Source: Ceratothoa steindachneri (Eukaryota > Arthropoda > Malacostraca > Isopoda > Cymothoidae). Taken from it: a DNA stretch of 64,000 nt. Positions 1 through 11,260 of the stretch are shown here, in pieces. The stretch's first letter is position 1, and every line of letters begins with the position of its first letter. The translations under genes and the position numbers were made by a program. Under the pieces are notes generated by a model, which worked only from the letters and a program-made list of their open reading frames with translations, did not search any database and was not told where the DNA came from. The stretch is from contig OZ018321.1 in NCBI GenBank assembly GCA_963969495.1, positions 196,085,126-196,149,125 of the forward strand. The letters run 5' to 3'.

Positions 1-348
1 ACTACAAAGATTAGAATAACATTTTTTAATGTAGTTGTATGTAGATTTAACAAATGGAAGTCATTTTTATCGTAATGACCAGTTTTTTTGTAAGTTGCCA
101 ATTACTAATTTTGTCAAATTTTGAAGATTTTCACGAGTTTCATTCTTTTATTTCTTACTTTCATGTTATTTAACTAAATAAAATTTTAAATAAAGCAACA
201 ATTTTGAATAAAAAAGCCAAGAAGACAGTATAAAAATAGCCCATATATATTCCACTACATACTCGTATGTAGTTCAGTAACATCTAAAAAAAATCAAAGA
301 AAAATTTCTTCTCTAGTGAAAAAACTATATAATTTGTAATTTGAATGT
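1..348. other. AT-rich DNA, nothing recognised
   Basis: No open frame, repeat or family resemblance was seen. It directly precedes the first readable segment of the unknown repetitive gene at 349. Confidence 0.5.
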
Positions 349-1995
349 AAAATTGGCGACCGAGATAAACCATGGGCACCACATCTATGTTGCACGACAT
401 GCTTAAATTCTTTATCAAAATGGTCTAAAGGAAAAATAAAAAGACCTTAATTTGGTGTTCCAATGGTATGGGGAGAGCCCCAAGACCATGCCACTGACTG
501 CTATTTCTGTTTGGTAGACAAACAAAGTATATAAGTAATTGTTTATTGTCCACTGTACCTATATTTTGAAGTAGTATACTGTAATATTATTTTTTTAAAA
601 TATAAAATTAATTAAGTTTAGAACCAGTTTATTGTAATCACACATACTCTTATGTACATAACTTTAAATTTTATGCATAAAATTTCCATACTTTTAGGTA
701 AAACAACGAAGTGTGCTTCAGCTGTCGTATATCCGAACCTTAGATGTGCTATTCGGCCTACACCTCACTTGAAAGGACATTCCACTACTTAAACCACCTG
801 CAGATATTGTTTTATCTAACCCTGATGAATCAAATATGCAATCATGTGAACCAGAAACTGTAATTTATGTTCCTGAAACTGATGATACTACTCCAAACCC
901 TTTCTCACAACTTGATCTAGATGATCTTGTAAGAGATCTAAACTTAACAAAGCAACAGAGTGAATTACTGGCCTCGAGACTGAAAGAAAGAAGTTTAGTC
1001 GCAGAAGATGTTCGAATTACTAAGTTTCGCATTCGATCAAACAATTTACAAGACAAATTTTCACTTGACAACAATTTATGCTACTGTAATTACATTCCCC
1101 GTCTCTTTGAAGAATTAGATATACATTATGAACCCAGTCAATGGAGAATTTTTATTGACGCTTCTTTATGTAGGAGTAAAGCCGTGCTTCTGCATAATGT
1201 AAATAAAATACCCGATACTAGTAGCTCACTTTGTTGTTTTGAGAAAAACTTATGAGAATTTAGATTTCATTTTAAAAAGCATTAAATATAGTGAACATAA
1301 ATGGTTGATTTGTGCTGACCTTAAGGTAGTAGCCATTTTAAATGGCTTGCAGTCAGACTACACAAAATTCATGCGTTTTTTGTGCCAGTGGGACAGTAGA
1401 GCTTAGGGAGAACATTACATATGCTCAGAATGGTCTTTAAGAGAAGAGACAAAAGTAGGTTGTCATAATGTCATAATTGAACCATTGGTTCCTAAGCAAA
1501 ACATAATTTTGCCACCACTTTACATAAAATTAGATTTAATGAATCAAATTGTGAAAGCTTTAAAGCATGACTAGACATCCTTCTTATATTTAAAAACAAA
1601 ATTTCCTAGAATTAGTGATGCTAAAATTAAAGAAGGAATCTTTGTTGAGCCTCAAATTCGACAACTTATGGTAGATAGTGAGTTTGAGGCAAAATTGAGC
1701 AAGCCAGAATTTGGTGCCTGGCATAGTTTCATAAAATTACCATATTCTTATTCAGAATTTGATTAGGTCTTATAATGAGTAGGGATAGAATATGTCACTA
1801 AAGGTGCATTGTTTGCATTCCCATCTGTATTTCTTTCCAGAGAATCGAGCAGACGTCAGCGATGAGCATGTTGAAAGATTCCACCAGGATATTGCTACTA
1901 TAGAAAATAAATATAAACGAAAATGGAGTCCTGCGATACTTGCTGACTTCTGCTGGACCCTTAACAGAGACAGACATAAAAACATAAGAAAATAA
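349..1995 (+). pseudogene. Unknown repetitive protein family, copy 1 (nearly full length, broken)
   Basis: Function unknown. Conserved blocks can be followed in order by switching frame. The N-terminal block (349-530) has KIGDRDKPWAPH, paired cysteines (LCCTTC) and a distal CYFC, suggesting a zinc-binding region. Next come YPNLRCAIRPTPH (about 739-777), an acidic stretch and LDDLVRDLNLTKQQSELLASRLKE in the open segment 836-1255, then WRIFIDASL. A block resembling KWLICADLKVVAILNGLQSDYTK follows (about 1300-1365), then IILPPLYIKLDLM, AKIKEGIFVEPQIRQLM, and the C-terminus with HSHLYFFPEN, SDEHVERFHQDI and WSPAILADFCW (1792-1995). Breaks include a TAA before the FGVPMVW block and frameshifts around 1255 and 1770. 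A gap between about 522 and 693, ending in TTTTAG, may be an intron. Two other copies lie at 40345 and 48505. Similar predicted proteins recur in arthropod annotations (from memory), so a mobile origin is plausible but unproven. Confidence 0.75.
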
Positions 1996-2006
1996 GGAGA
2001 CTGCAA

Positions 2007-2389
2007 AAGACTATTATATAGATTTCAGCAATTTTGAAAAACTCTTAAATCTTTATTATTTTTTAAAATATATTTTTATAATACCACACTCTGAAATGTA
2101 TTAAAAGACTTATTTATTTCTTTTGATGAATAAGCTTTCTGTTTCAACTTATCTTTGTACCTTTTGTCAAATAAAATAAAAATAATAACAAAAATTGCAT
2201 GCCTCTATATACTGAATAATCTAATATTAATAAAAAAATGAATGTGAAGATTACAAAAAACGAAGTGATTTCATGAAAAATAAGGGTCATTTTCGTAATC
2301 TATGCAAAAACACTACAATAGAAAACTACTTTCTCATTTCTGTAGCAAAGTCATCGTTGGACAGTGTAATTTCATCTTCGTTTGGTTAT
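2007..2389. other. AT-rich DNA, nothing recognised
   Basis: Only A/T-rich sequence with frequent stops in all frames. Confidence 0.5.
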
Positions 2390-2695
2390 GACTTATATTT
2401 TTTATCAAAGTTATTTCTAATAATTATTTTATAATATCAAAAAACAAAATGGTGAAGTTCAGAAAATTAATTTTCATATATCTTCTTCTATATATTTTAG
2501 CAATGCGATATTTGAAAGGGGAAAATTTAGTTTAGAGTTCCTTTTTAAAAATTATTATAATTGGCGAAGTTCAGAAAATTTCTAAAAATTTAACCATGGC
2601 TGCTTTTTTTAGATTTTCAATTTTAATCTTAGTAGAGAAGCGTTAGCTCCCAACGTAGGCGGCAGTGGCTTCAAATCATGGATCCGGGAACCAGA
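2390..2695 (+). repeat. Dispersed repeat, copy A
   Basis: About 300 bp clearly similar to 18548-18905. Shared marks are TTATCAAAGTTATTTCTAAT, repeated ATGGTGAAGTTCAGAAA units, TTTGAAAGGGGAAAATTTAG and a closing block with AAGCG, ACGTAGG and AGTGGC. Copy B lies inside the P-like element, so copy A may be a relic of that element or an independent repeat that also inserted there. Confidence 0.75.
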
Positions 2696-3689
2696 AAGAT
2701 CACCCTACTTAGGATAAAAATCAAAATTTTGTTGGTAATGAAGGCACAATTAGCATAGAAATATAATTGAAAAAAAAATTATTTAATAAGTTAAGCTAAT
2801 TACCAAAGTTTTATTCTTTCAAACAAATAATTTTTACTTAATAAAATCAAATCTATTTAATATAAATTTTAAGAAATTACATATATAGTAATTAGATTTC
2901 ATTTTATTGGTTGTAGGAAAACTTTGGTCTAGTATCTCGGTATCATTTGTCTCTGGTCCGGGTCAGAGATGTGCATTGTTTATGTCAGGAGGCTGAAGAT
3001 TTTCGACGATCAAGGCGATGTTTCTTGATTGGTGAAAAAGTGATCAATTGTGCCAGGTGTAATATTTATTTACTTATAATTCATATTTTCAGGGAATTAT
3101 TGTTGATATAATTGTACGTTCGTATACTAGTATCAAAGTGCTCGTGGAGGGAGGATGTACATGAAGTTGCAAGGGATTGTACACATGGTTACTTGGTGCC
3201 GAGATTGCGTGAGGAAGTGGAACTTAGGTGACTTTTTTTTACAATTTCGGTTGACTTATTTTTTGTATAAATTTAAATGAAAACATATATTATTTCACAT
3301 TTGAATATTGTTACTTTCAACTTAAAAATCAATACCTGCTAATTTATTACAAAGGTGTGCTTCACCCTTCAGCCCACTATAACTGCATGGTCCATCCTCA
3401 TTTATGTCTCATTAGGCGCAAAGCCACCCATATTTCATCCAGCCTGGAGACATTAAAAAAAAATTGGGTGCTATGTAACCATTTTTTTCCAGGCATGTTA
3501 GATCCCTGGGCAGAATACCCCCTAGTACGTTCACTCAAAACCCCCCTTCCATGCACACCTATCTCAAACACCCGATCACATCCTTAACCGCCCTTTAACG
3601 TTGTATTGCAACGATTCTCACTTTGACACTCACACCTGATATGTTCTTCACACGTTATTTCCATCAATTCTTCTTAAATACCCATACCA
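2696..3689. other. No recognised gene
   Basis: AT-rich to about 2930, then a less AT-rich stretch (2930-3240) with short open pieces but no recognisable protein, then CA-rich sequence to 3690. Nothing could be assigned. Confidence 0.4.
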
Positions 3690-3997
3690 CCTCAAAATAC
3701 TTTCATTCACAACCTGATAAAACACGATCCCACCGTAATCACCTCCTACCCACTAGTTCCTCACTCTCTCCAAAATCTTTCATTCACAACCTGTTAAAAC
3801 AAATCACACCCTAATCACCTCCTACCCTACTAATTCCTCACTCGGTCCAAAATCTCTCATTCACAATCTGATGAAACACAATCACAACCCTAATCACCGC
3901 CTACTCACTATTTTTTCACTCTGTCCAAAATCTTCAGTCAGAACCTGATAAAACACAATCACGACCGAATCACCTTCTACCTACTAGTTCCTTACTT
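3690..3997 (+). repeat. 77-bp tandem repeat, about four units
   Basis: The motif ATTCACAACCTGATAAAACA recurs near 3705, 3782 and 3859, and as a diverged form near 3936, a constant 77-bp step. Each unit continues with TAATCACCTCCTACC, TTCCTCACT and CCAAAATCT. The units differ by scattered substitutions, so the array is not recent. Confidence 0.85.
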
Positions 3998-4054
3998 ATT
4001 TCATTTTTTTTTTATTCATCTCCTTTTATGCATTCAACCACATTGCTCTAACAT

Positions 4055-4860
4055 ATTCATTTGCACTATTCAGAATTTTGCTTCCTCTTTCAGGTTCTGC
4101 CATACCTACATACAAATGAGCTTTGAAAAGAAAATTTGCGCTTCTTTCTTCTCTCTTATATTCATAAGCTTTCTCACCTAAATTCGGCTTTCATTTTGAT
4201 TCAATAACTTTTAACTTTTGATTCTTCTTCTTCACCTTCCTCATGTTTTTTTCTTTCATATACCAACCAATCTTACTTTGCACAGCACAATAATGTGATC
4301 AGATAGTCCAATACACATACTCCTTATAGCTTTCACATCAAATACAACACGCAGCAGTTATTTTACTACTATGGACAGACCATACATTCAAATTCCTTTC
4401 AGCGCAGAAACCTGCCACTAACTCTCAATTTTAAATTTTGCCCCGGTTAGAAAGCTTCAGTTATCACCTTTCTCATTATGTCACTCATTCGTTCATTCAT
4501 TACTCCTACAACCATTAAGCGGGCTCCATTCTCTACTCCATCCAGCCCCTTTCCCATGTTACTCCAGAACCACTCTTTTATGTCATTATATTATTACAGG
4601 TTACATACATTACATCCAATCACGAATGGTTTCATACTTGCAAATCTAAACTTCGTCCAAATAATTCTTGAGCAGGTAATGCATCACACCACTTCCTACT
4701 CAAAAGCACTGCCACACCCTCTCTATTCCTACCACCCTGGTCTATCTTCAATCGCACTCCATTTATTCCATCCCACACAAACTCTTCATTTGAGTTCATG
4801 TTCGCCTCACATAGACAAAATATCTGCAATATCCCTGTTTTAGAGACATTGACTAGCACC
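4055..4860 (-). pseudogene. LINE endonuclease remnant
   Basis: The minus-strand frame from 4859 reads CEANMNSNEEFVWDGINGV followed by REGVAVLLSRKWCDALP and IIWTKFRF. This matches the apurinic-type endonuclease of non-LTR retrotransposons (E-T-K-M...V-W-W-D-G-V-x-G-V; R-E-G-V-A-V-L-L). Further on, KGLDGVENGARLMVVGVMNE corresponds to the family's F-x-G-G-x-R-V-V-V-x-G-D-M-N-A, with the catalytic GD-N changed to GV-N, and a degraded SHYCAVQSKIGW corresponds to the SDHY motif. Stops and frameshifts are frequent. It is a dead fragment; the element's RT was not found nearby. Confidence 0.6.
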
Positions 4861-4889
4861 CCCTCCTACACATCACACATATCCTTCAT

Positions 4890-5784
4890 ATTCCACAATC
4901 ACCACAACAATTAGATTCACACATTGAAGCTATCTAGACAGGATGCCTGGAAAGGGACTGCGACAACCAATTTAATATCAATTTTAATTTGTTTATTAGG
5001 TTTATATGACTTCCTAATATTTATATTTCCTATGTTTATAATTATTACTAATGTAGGCAGTTTTTAGTGTTTGCATGTGAATGTTTTTTCTTTTCTCTAA
5101 CACTTCCTTCCCTTTTCATTGTCACTCTCCTTCTCCTTGACAGTCTCTTTATCTCTTACTACATATTGCAGGATTTTACCCTCTGGCACTCTTCCAATTT
5201 TACAATATAATAAATTCAAAAGGCAGTAATTTAAAAATACCCCGAGGACAAAGACTTGAAACCATCTGTTTTTAAATAATTTTTCCTTTTGCCTTTCAGG
5301 TCACATCAGATAGGGAGAGGATATAGGGGAAGAGTGCCTCAATTATGGCTTCCGAGAAAGAGAGGAAAAAGGAAAAAGGAAACGCATTTTGTTGTGTGTT
5401 TGAAAATACGAACTAACGACTCTTTCAAAAAGTGTCAACTTGAGAAAAACCTAGGTATGTTGGATTAATACCTGTCTTCCAAACTGACTGCCAGATAGGC
5501 TCCTAAAATTCTAAAAAAAAAATCTTCCAACCTAAGGAAAGAGTTTGTGTATTGAAAGATTTTGTTGAAAGGCAAAGATTGGAGAGAACTTGAGCAGAGA
5601 AGTGGATCGACATTCAACTTCAAGGGCTAGCTTTGAAGTGGCCTGGTTGATTGCACGAACTAAACAAACACAGAGGGTGGAAACACGGAGTTTGAAGTGA
5701 TATTTATAAATTACTTTAAGAACCCAATGTAATATTTTCTATGGCTTAGACTAAATTGAAAGAAAAATTATATGATACATGATG
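4890..5784. other. No recognised gene
   Basis: Mixed AT-rich DNA. A purine-rich patch around 5310-5400 contains a 24-codon ATG frame (from 5346) rich in K and E, too short to support. Confidence 0.4.
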
Positions 5785-6310
5785 ATATAACTAATATTCA
5801 ATGTCACCGCCTTTTGGGTCTATGGCACGACGAAGTTTCGGTATGAGCTGAGCGCAAGTGGCACGCAGGGTTTCAGCCGCTATTTTATCCAAGCACTTTT
5901 ACAGTTTTCACTTTAAAACAACGACACATTGGTAAGACTTGGTATAAGATTTCATTTCAATCATCAACCAGACATCAACGTCCATGGGGTTGAAATCTAG
6001 CAAACTTCCCGGGAGGTTAAAGTTCCTTTGAACAAAACCCCTTCAAATTTGCCTGGCACCAGTCTTGACATTTCTTTGCTCTGTGAGGTTGATCCATTAC
6101 TGCTCAAGGGTTACATCGGCATTTCCTATTGTGGCACGTACCCAAGAGATGAGTTTCTTCTTGAACATCTCTAAATAAACATGTTGATTGATCCCTCTTT
6201 GAAGGAAAATGAGAGTTGTTTTTTTAGCTCGTTAATGTTACGCCCATCTACACCATCACCGAAGGTGGTTTCTTTCTCTTGAAAGATGTCCGCGGTGAAA
6301 TCAGTTTCTA
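5785..6310 (-). pseudogene. Tc1/mariner-superfamily transposase remnant
   Basis: On the minus strand, frames joined by eye give GINQHVYLEMFKKKLISWVRATIGN, then FNLPGSLLDFNPMDVDVW (family form WPPNSPDLNPMDxxVW), then LRATCAQLIPKLRRAIDPKGGDIEY (family form LRATCDAFIPRLKAIIKAKGGHIE). This is the C-terminal half of a DDE transposase. The second catalytic region (QQDGAP in relatives) is degraded to EQ-stop. Several stops and shifts make it non-functional. Confidence 0.65.
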
Positions 6311-8899
6311 ATTTTTATTTTGTACCCAAAAACAATCATTTTATCTTGTGAGTGGCCTGAACAGTAAATAACTTATCCTCTCTTTTCAGAACAGGAGGCT
6401 GTGAGTCACAAAGGGCCTTTGAAAGACCAGCTTTGCTCTTTCGACTATATTCTCTTTTGTGGGGTTGGAAAGCAGATGTTCTTTAGTTAACTTGAATGGA
6501 CAAAATTTAAGATTATCCTTCAGTAATTTTTTTCAGGGCTACGAGGCTTATTTTGGCCTACAAACAAGTTGGCTGGCACTCTTCCTTGGAATTGTTCTTT
6601 TTAGTGATTGCATTCGAATTTATGAGCTCTTATGGTTCCCAGGAATAGATGATATGTAGTCAGTGTGGATGGATTTTACGAGTAATGTAGCTTTTATGAT
6701 AGCGGATATGATAGATGCATCTTTTAGCCTTCGGTTAGGATTTATGACCTGAAAAAAGGGGTAGTATCTAAACATTTTTTATCGTTGTGCTCTGAAAACT
6801 CAGTCATTTGGGAGACTTACTTCAATGGTCAGTGCGGTTTTGTTTAAAAACAAATTGCCTGGTACTATGGTTTGGTTCTCTGTTTGGTCGTTGCGGAGAT
6901 GATTATATCATAATATATTGCGTCAGCTTCATTGCTCCTGCTGGTATCTTGGCAGTGTTCCCGCTCTTTGTAGCTGCATTTTGAGCCAAGTGCATTTAGA
7001 ATTCCCCAATTGAGGTATTTGCTCATCCTTTCATGGTGCTTTGTGTCTGGTCATCGGAAAGTAGGGTTATTCGCTCCTAGACAAGAGCTCACGCTTTTTG
7101 TCTGACCGTGGGAGAGCCTTACATTTGTCATCTACTGCTAACCCGATCATCTTTTCAAAGCAGTTTGTTAGCATCCCTTAGTCTTGCCTTCTCATCAAAG
7201 CACCTCATTCCTCTTTTAGGATAATTCAGTTACGCTTCCTTATTACTATAGTCTTTATTGAGCCCTTTTATGTATTTTTAGGTTCATTTATAGTTCTTTC
7301 ACGCTGCTTCTTCATTTTGTTGGTGAACTTTAGGTGTTTTTCCAGATTCTTTTAACTGTGATTGTAGCTGGGGGGTTATCACTGGCCGTCTCCTATGTCA
7401 ATGCACCACCCACAAAGTGGTCCGACAGTTTGTAAGGTACCTTTTTCGGTTTTTTTCTTTGAGAGCTGTGTGCTTGATGTTGCACACCTCTATTGGTAGT
7501 GTTCGCTTGGGAACTCCTATGGCATTGCAAAGTCGTGCTTGCTATTCTCTTTGAAGCGAGCTGACTCAAATAGTATCATGCCTTCTATGTTTTGCGATAG
7601 GGATTAGTTGTACTATATTAATCTGGTTAGAGTTAGAATTTTTCTAGTCTTAGAAAATATTTAATTAATTTCATATCTTAGCTAGTTTATCATACCGATA
7701 CTATATCTGATAACAGTAATAACCAATTAGTGTGAAATTACTGATGTACCAACAGAACCTGAAAGATTGGTACAGGCACATCTTATACTTAGTACTAAAA
7801 ATGAAGGGATTAATTTCAGAACAAGGGATCTCTGTTATTATTTTGGATGCCAAAAGCTTCAAAATGCTTTAAATATTGCGCTTGAGTAAGTGATAAAAAA
7901 CTTCTACCGTTTACAACAACCGATCTTTAAGAACAAGGGTTTTCAGCTCCTATAACTAAGAGAACAATACATTGAAATTGGTTGGATCCTGAGGATAGTA
8001 CCCAAATATAATGAGATCAAACCTCACAATTTGGTGTTGCCTCAAGAATTAAAAATCATTTCTCAAAAACTTAAGGTAAAGAGATTTCAACGAAACTCTT
8101 TTAGTTCCTTAATTATTGAAGTTTTTATTGCTTATTTGGTACTCTTATTCTGTTATCTTTAAACTTTAGATTTAAAGTTGATTTATTATGTTATGTAATA
8201 CATACTTTTCTATTTGTGGGGCTGTATTTTCCATGCAAATGGATAGAGGTGGACTGGATATCAATTTTCAGTGTTTTCGGATAGGAATAATGATATCTAT
8301 TCCCAATATTTGCAAAAGTGGGTATATTTCACCCAGCAAGATTTTAATCCACAGACAATTTAATATTTTAGACATCAAAATATTCGCGTAAAAATATGTA
8401 TTAGGCCGTCAAAATATTGATGAAATTCATAGAAGACATATATGATTCCTTGAGTTTTTCAAATTGTTCCAAGTTTACTGTGAGCTGTTTAGAGATCAAT
8501 GTAATAAATCTAGTCCTTTTAGAAAGAACTTATTGCATTAAAATTACGTACAATATCCTTTAAAGTAGTGCCCAGATAGATAGTGGGCCTAAAATTGGAA
8601 GTCTTACAAAAGATTTTTTGTGTAACTGGTGAGTATACATAATCGAATTAATAAAATCTTGAGAAGAATTACTTTAAGTATTTATCGAAAGAATGGATAG
8701 GGTCTTGTCATATTTAAAATAAGTACTCACAAATTCTATTTCATTATGGAATTCTCTCTAGTAAGGTGATTTTATGGGCCATAAATTGTTTCATCCCTAT
8801 ACAACTTATTTTGAATGTCTTTTGAATTCAGCTAAAGAACTTGGTCTCTAAATCTGTGGTTGTTTTGTTTTATCTATACGGATGTTTGAAAACACGGAA
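6311..8899. other. No recognised gene
   Basis: A T-rich stretch (6460-7620) without family resemblance. From about 7760 short open pieces occur, such as PTEPERLVQAHLILSTKNEG, which may be the decayed 5' part of the Penelope-like element starting near 8900, but I cannot show it. Confidence 0.35.
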
Positions 8900-9660
8900 T
8901 ATTCTTACAGATTTGAAAAATAGTTTATATGTCTGTGTATCGTGAATAGGTATTTTGTATGGTCTTCCAAATATCAATCAGGCTAAATTCACCCTCATTT
9001 TAGGCTTCTTTCTTTCTGCGACTACCCAAATTTATAGTCTAGCTAAACTTTTCATTCTTATAATACAACCTTTAACCTGTAATGAGTATAACATCAAGGA
9101 TACCTTTGTATTTGTAGATTTTAGCAAGAATTTACTCTAAACAAATTATTGCATATCCTCTTTTAATTTATAGCCCCCTTTTACTAGTCACCAAAATCGT
9201 CTACATAATCTGATAAATCTTTTTGTTCCCCTTCAGCACTTCATGCTTAGAAATAAAACTTTGTAAAATTTCTAAAGTTATTAGTAAAAGATACTATATT
9301 TACTTTAACAATGTATTGTACAAACAAGTAGAATGGCAATGGGATCTATTCTAAGATCTGCCCTTGCAAATTCATTTCTATGTCATTATTAGGCCACATG
9401 GCTCAAAAATGACACCTCTTTTATTTAAACCCGTTGCCTATAAAAGATACATAGAAAGATTGGTGGATTACTGCCTCTTGCTTTTGGGCAACAAACACCA
9501 TTTTGAGTCATTTTCACAGTGTTTTAATTGCCAAAACTGAATATAAAATTCTCTAAAAACATAGATAAACAACAGCCTTAATTTATTTTACATTGCAGAA
9601 CATAGCATAGAGGATTTAAAACATCCTTATACAGAATACCAATGACCACACTTTTAATAA
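8900..9660 (+). pseudogene. Penelope-like element RT remnant, copy A
   Basis: The frame at 8955-9140 reads YGLPNINQAKFTLILGFFLSATT, then LAKLFILIIQPLTCNEYNIKDTF. This matches the Penelope-like signature (Y-G-L-P-K-x-H-K-x-x-x-P-L-R-P-I-L-S-A and L-A-K-F-L-V-P-L-x-x-P-L-T-x-N-E-Y-T-x-K-D-S-F). Downstream, split over two frames near 9310-9400, are FNNVLYKQV, MAMGSILRSALANSFLCHY (the A-M-G-S-P-L-G-P-A-L-A-N motif) and FKPVAYKRY at the place of the catalytic YRRYVDD, where the DD is lost. Family proteins carry a C-terminal GIY-YIG or related nuclease; none was recognised here. Confidence 0.75.
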
Positions 9661-9890
9661 TCGATCTCTGTAGCTCGCTTCAAATGAAATTTAAAATAGT
9701 GTAAATAGAGACAAATATATTGAGGTCTAAAAAATCACTTCTAATTCGATAGAAATCCTTAAATAAATAGTATTTATGAGGACTTATTTTAGATATAATA
9801 TGTATTTTACTCATTCTGCCGATAAATACAAAAATAATTCAGCAAGAGATTATATTAATCCAATCCTTTATAAGCAAAAGATTTGTATAA
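9661..9890 (+). repeat. Probable Penelope-like 3' region, shared with 46190-46420
   Basis: Both stretches carry TAGCTCG-TTCAAATGA, ATAGAA-TCC-TAA, TTATGAG-ACTTATT and TAGATATAA in the same order and spacing. Here the block follows the Penelope-like RT directly, suggesting it is the 3' part of that element. Confidence 0.5.
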
Positions 9891-10561
9891 AACTTCCATT
9901 TATTTTCTTATCCACTTACCGTGTGGATATTTATTGAGAATAAATTTCAAGCAATATCCTACAAGAAGTCAAGTTTGATTATATATGTACATTAATCATA
10001 ATACTATAAGTTATTTATTCCTTTGGGTTTTTCCATCGATGTTTAACATAGGATATATATATATATGGAAATGCCTTATAGAGATCCCAAACCAGTTTAA
10101 ACGATATATTTTCTAGTATACTAGAGCAATCACAGAGTACTTGTCACTTAATCTCAATAGATTAATTTTCTATCCTTTCCTCATGTGATTTCGTTTAATA
10201 TATTAGAATACCTCTAAATTGAGAGAACCAAACTATCACTTAATCAGCTTGAATCCTCCATCACTTCATAATTGTCTAGTATAACAACAGACGAAATCCC
10301 TTTTAAATACCGTTCCTCACTGATTTTTTCACTCTCATAAGAACTTTACAATCTAAGGTAAAGTTATCTTCCTTCAGTATCAGTTTCTATTTCACTTCAA
10401 ATACCCCTTTTAATTTTTTCAACTTTTATGATTCGGTCATTTTAAATTTGTGCTAAATTGATTGTAATCGCCTTAATTCCTCATAATTTAATAATTTAAA
10501 AAGTTAATAAATAATTTGGTTCAATTATTAATAGGATAATTTAAATATATTCTTATATTCT
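9891..10561. other. AT-rich DNA, nothing recognised
   Basis: No gene seen. It includes a short (TA) run near 10050-10066. Confidence 0.5.
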
Positions 10562-11260
10562 TTATAGAAAATCCCTTGAAAATATTCCATTTACAAAAAG
10601 AGACATCAGAATTGCTTTCATCCTGCATGTATGGAGAATATATAGTTCGTCTAGCAGGAAGAGGCGCAAATTTAGGAGACCTTTTCCCTGCTTGATTACT
10701 TGCTGGCCTTCATTAAAAAGGCAAGACATACGGCCATTAAATCTCCTAAGAGGAGATCCCAAAAAGCGAACGATGGGGAAAAGAATTTCATCTCTTTCCC
10801 TACGAGCTTCATCACATTGGCAGTTGACACAAGGTTCAGCCCTAATACCGCTGTAGCGATGAAGGAAGAGATGAAAATCGGCGACATCCATTGTCCTAAT
10901 GACCTCAAAAGGAAGGACCAGGGATTCGTTGTGTATAGGGCGCTGTGTGAAGACCAACACATTGCATACTGCGAAGAGACATACTGTGGCATATAAACCA
11001 GACTAAAGTAGCACAGGCAGGAGATCCGCTCGGGACGTTTCAGCAATGCCCTCACCGAGCGCCTTAGACACGACCTCCATCGGATTAACTGGAGCGCCGT
11101 AAACATCAGAACAGCGTTGTAAAACTAAGTTGTCACTTTCTGTCATTCGAAATATTACAGCCTTTACCTGGTCGAAAAATTGAGCGGCCGGACGAAGCGA
11201 GTGCAAGTGTAAGTCTGCCAGAGGGTGAGGCAGATCTTTACCCCACTTTATGACAACCAA
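10562..11260 (-). CDS. Unrecognised open reading region, 233 codons with one stop
   Basis: Minus-strand segments 11003-11260 (85 codons) and 10562-10960 (132 codons) are in the same frame and separated only by a short link with one in-frame TAG after ADLLPVLL. The first part contains HSLRPAAQFFDQVKAVIFRMTESDNLV; the second has CVNCQCDEARRERDEI and a leucine-rich end. I do not recognise the family. Two other frames over the same bases are also long open (minus 10696-11106, plus 10700-10996), so the true frame is uncertain. The patch is less AT-rich than its left flank and lies upstream of LINE A, of which it could be an untranslated part. No zinc motif or signal peptide is convincing. Confidence 0.3.

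Noticed and set aside
2930..3240. Possible host exons with AG/GT-like borders
   Set aside because: No frame remains open across the candidate junctions and no protein resemblance was found.
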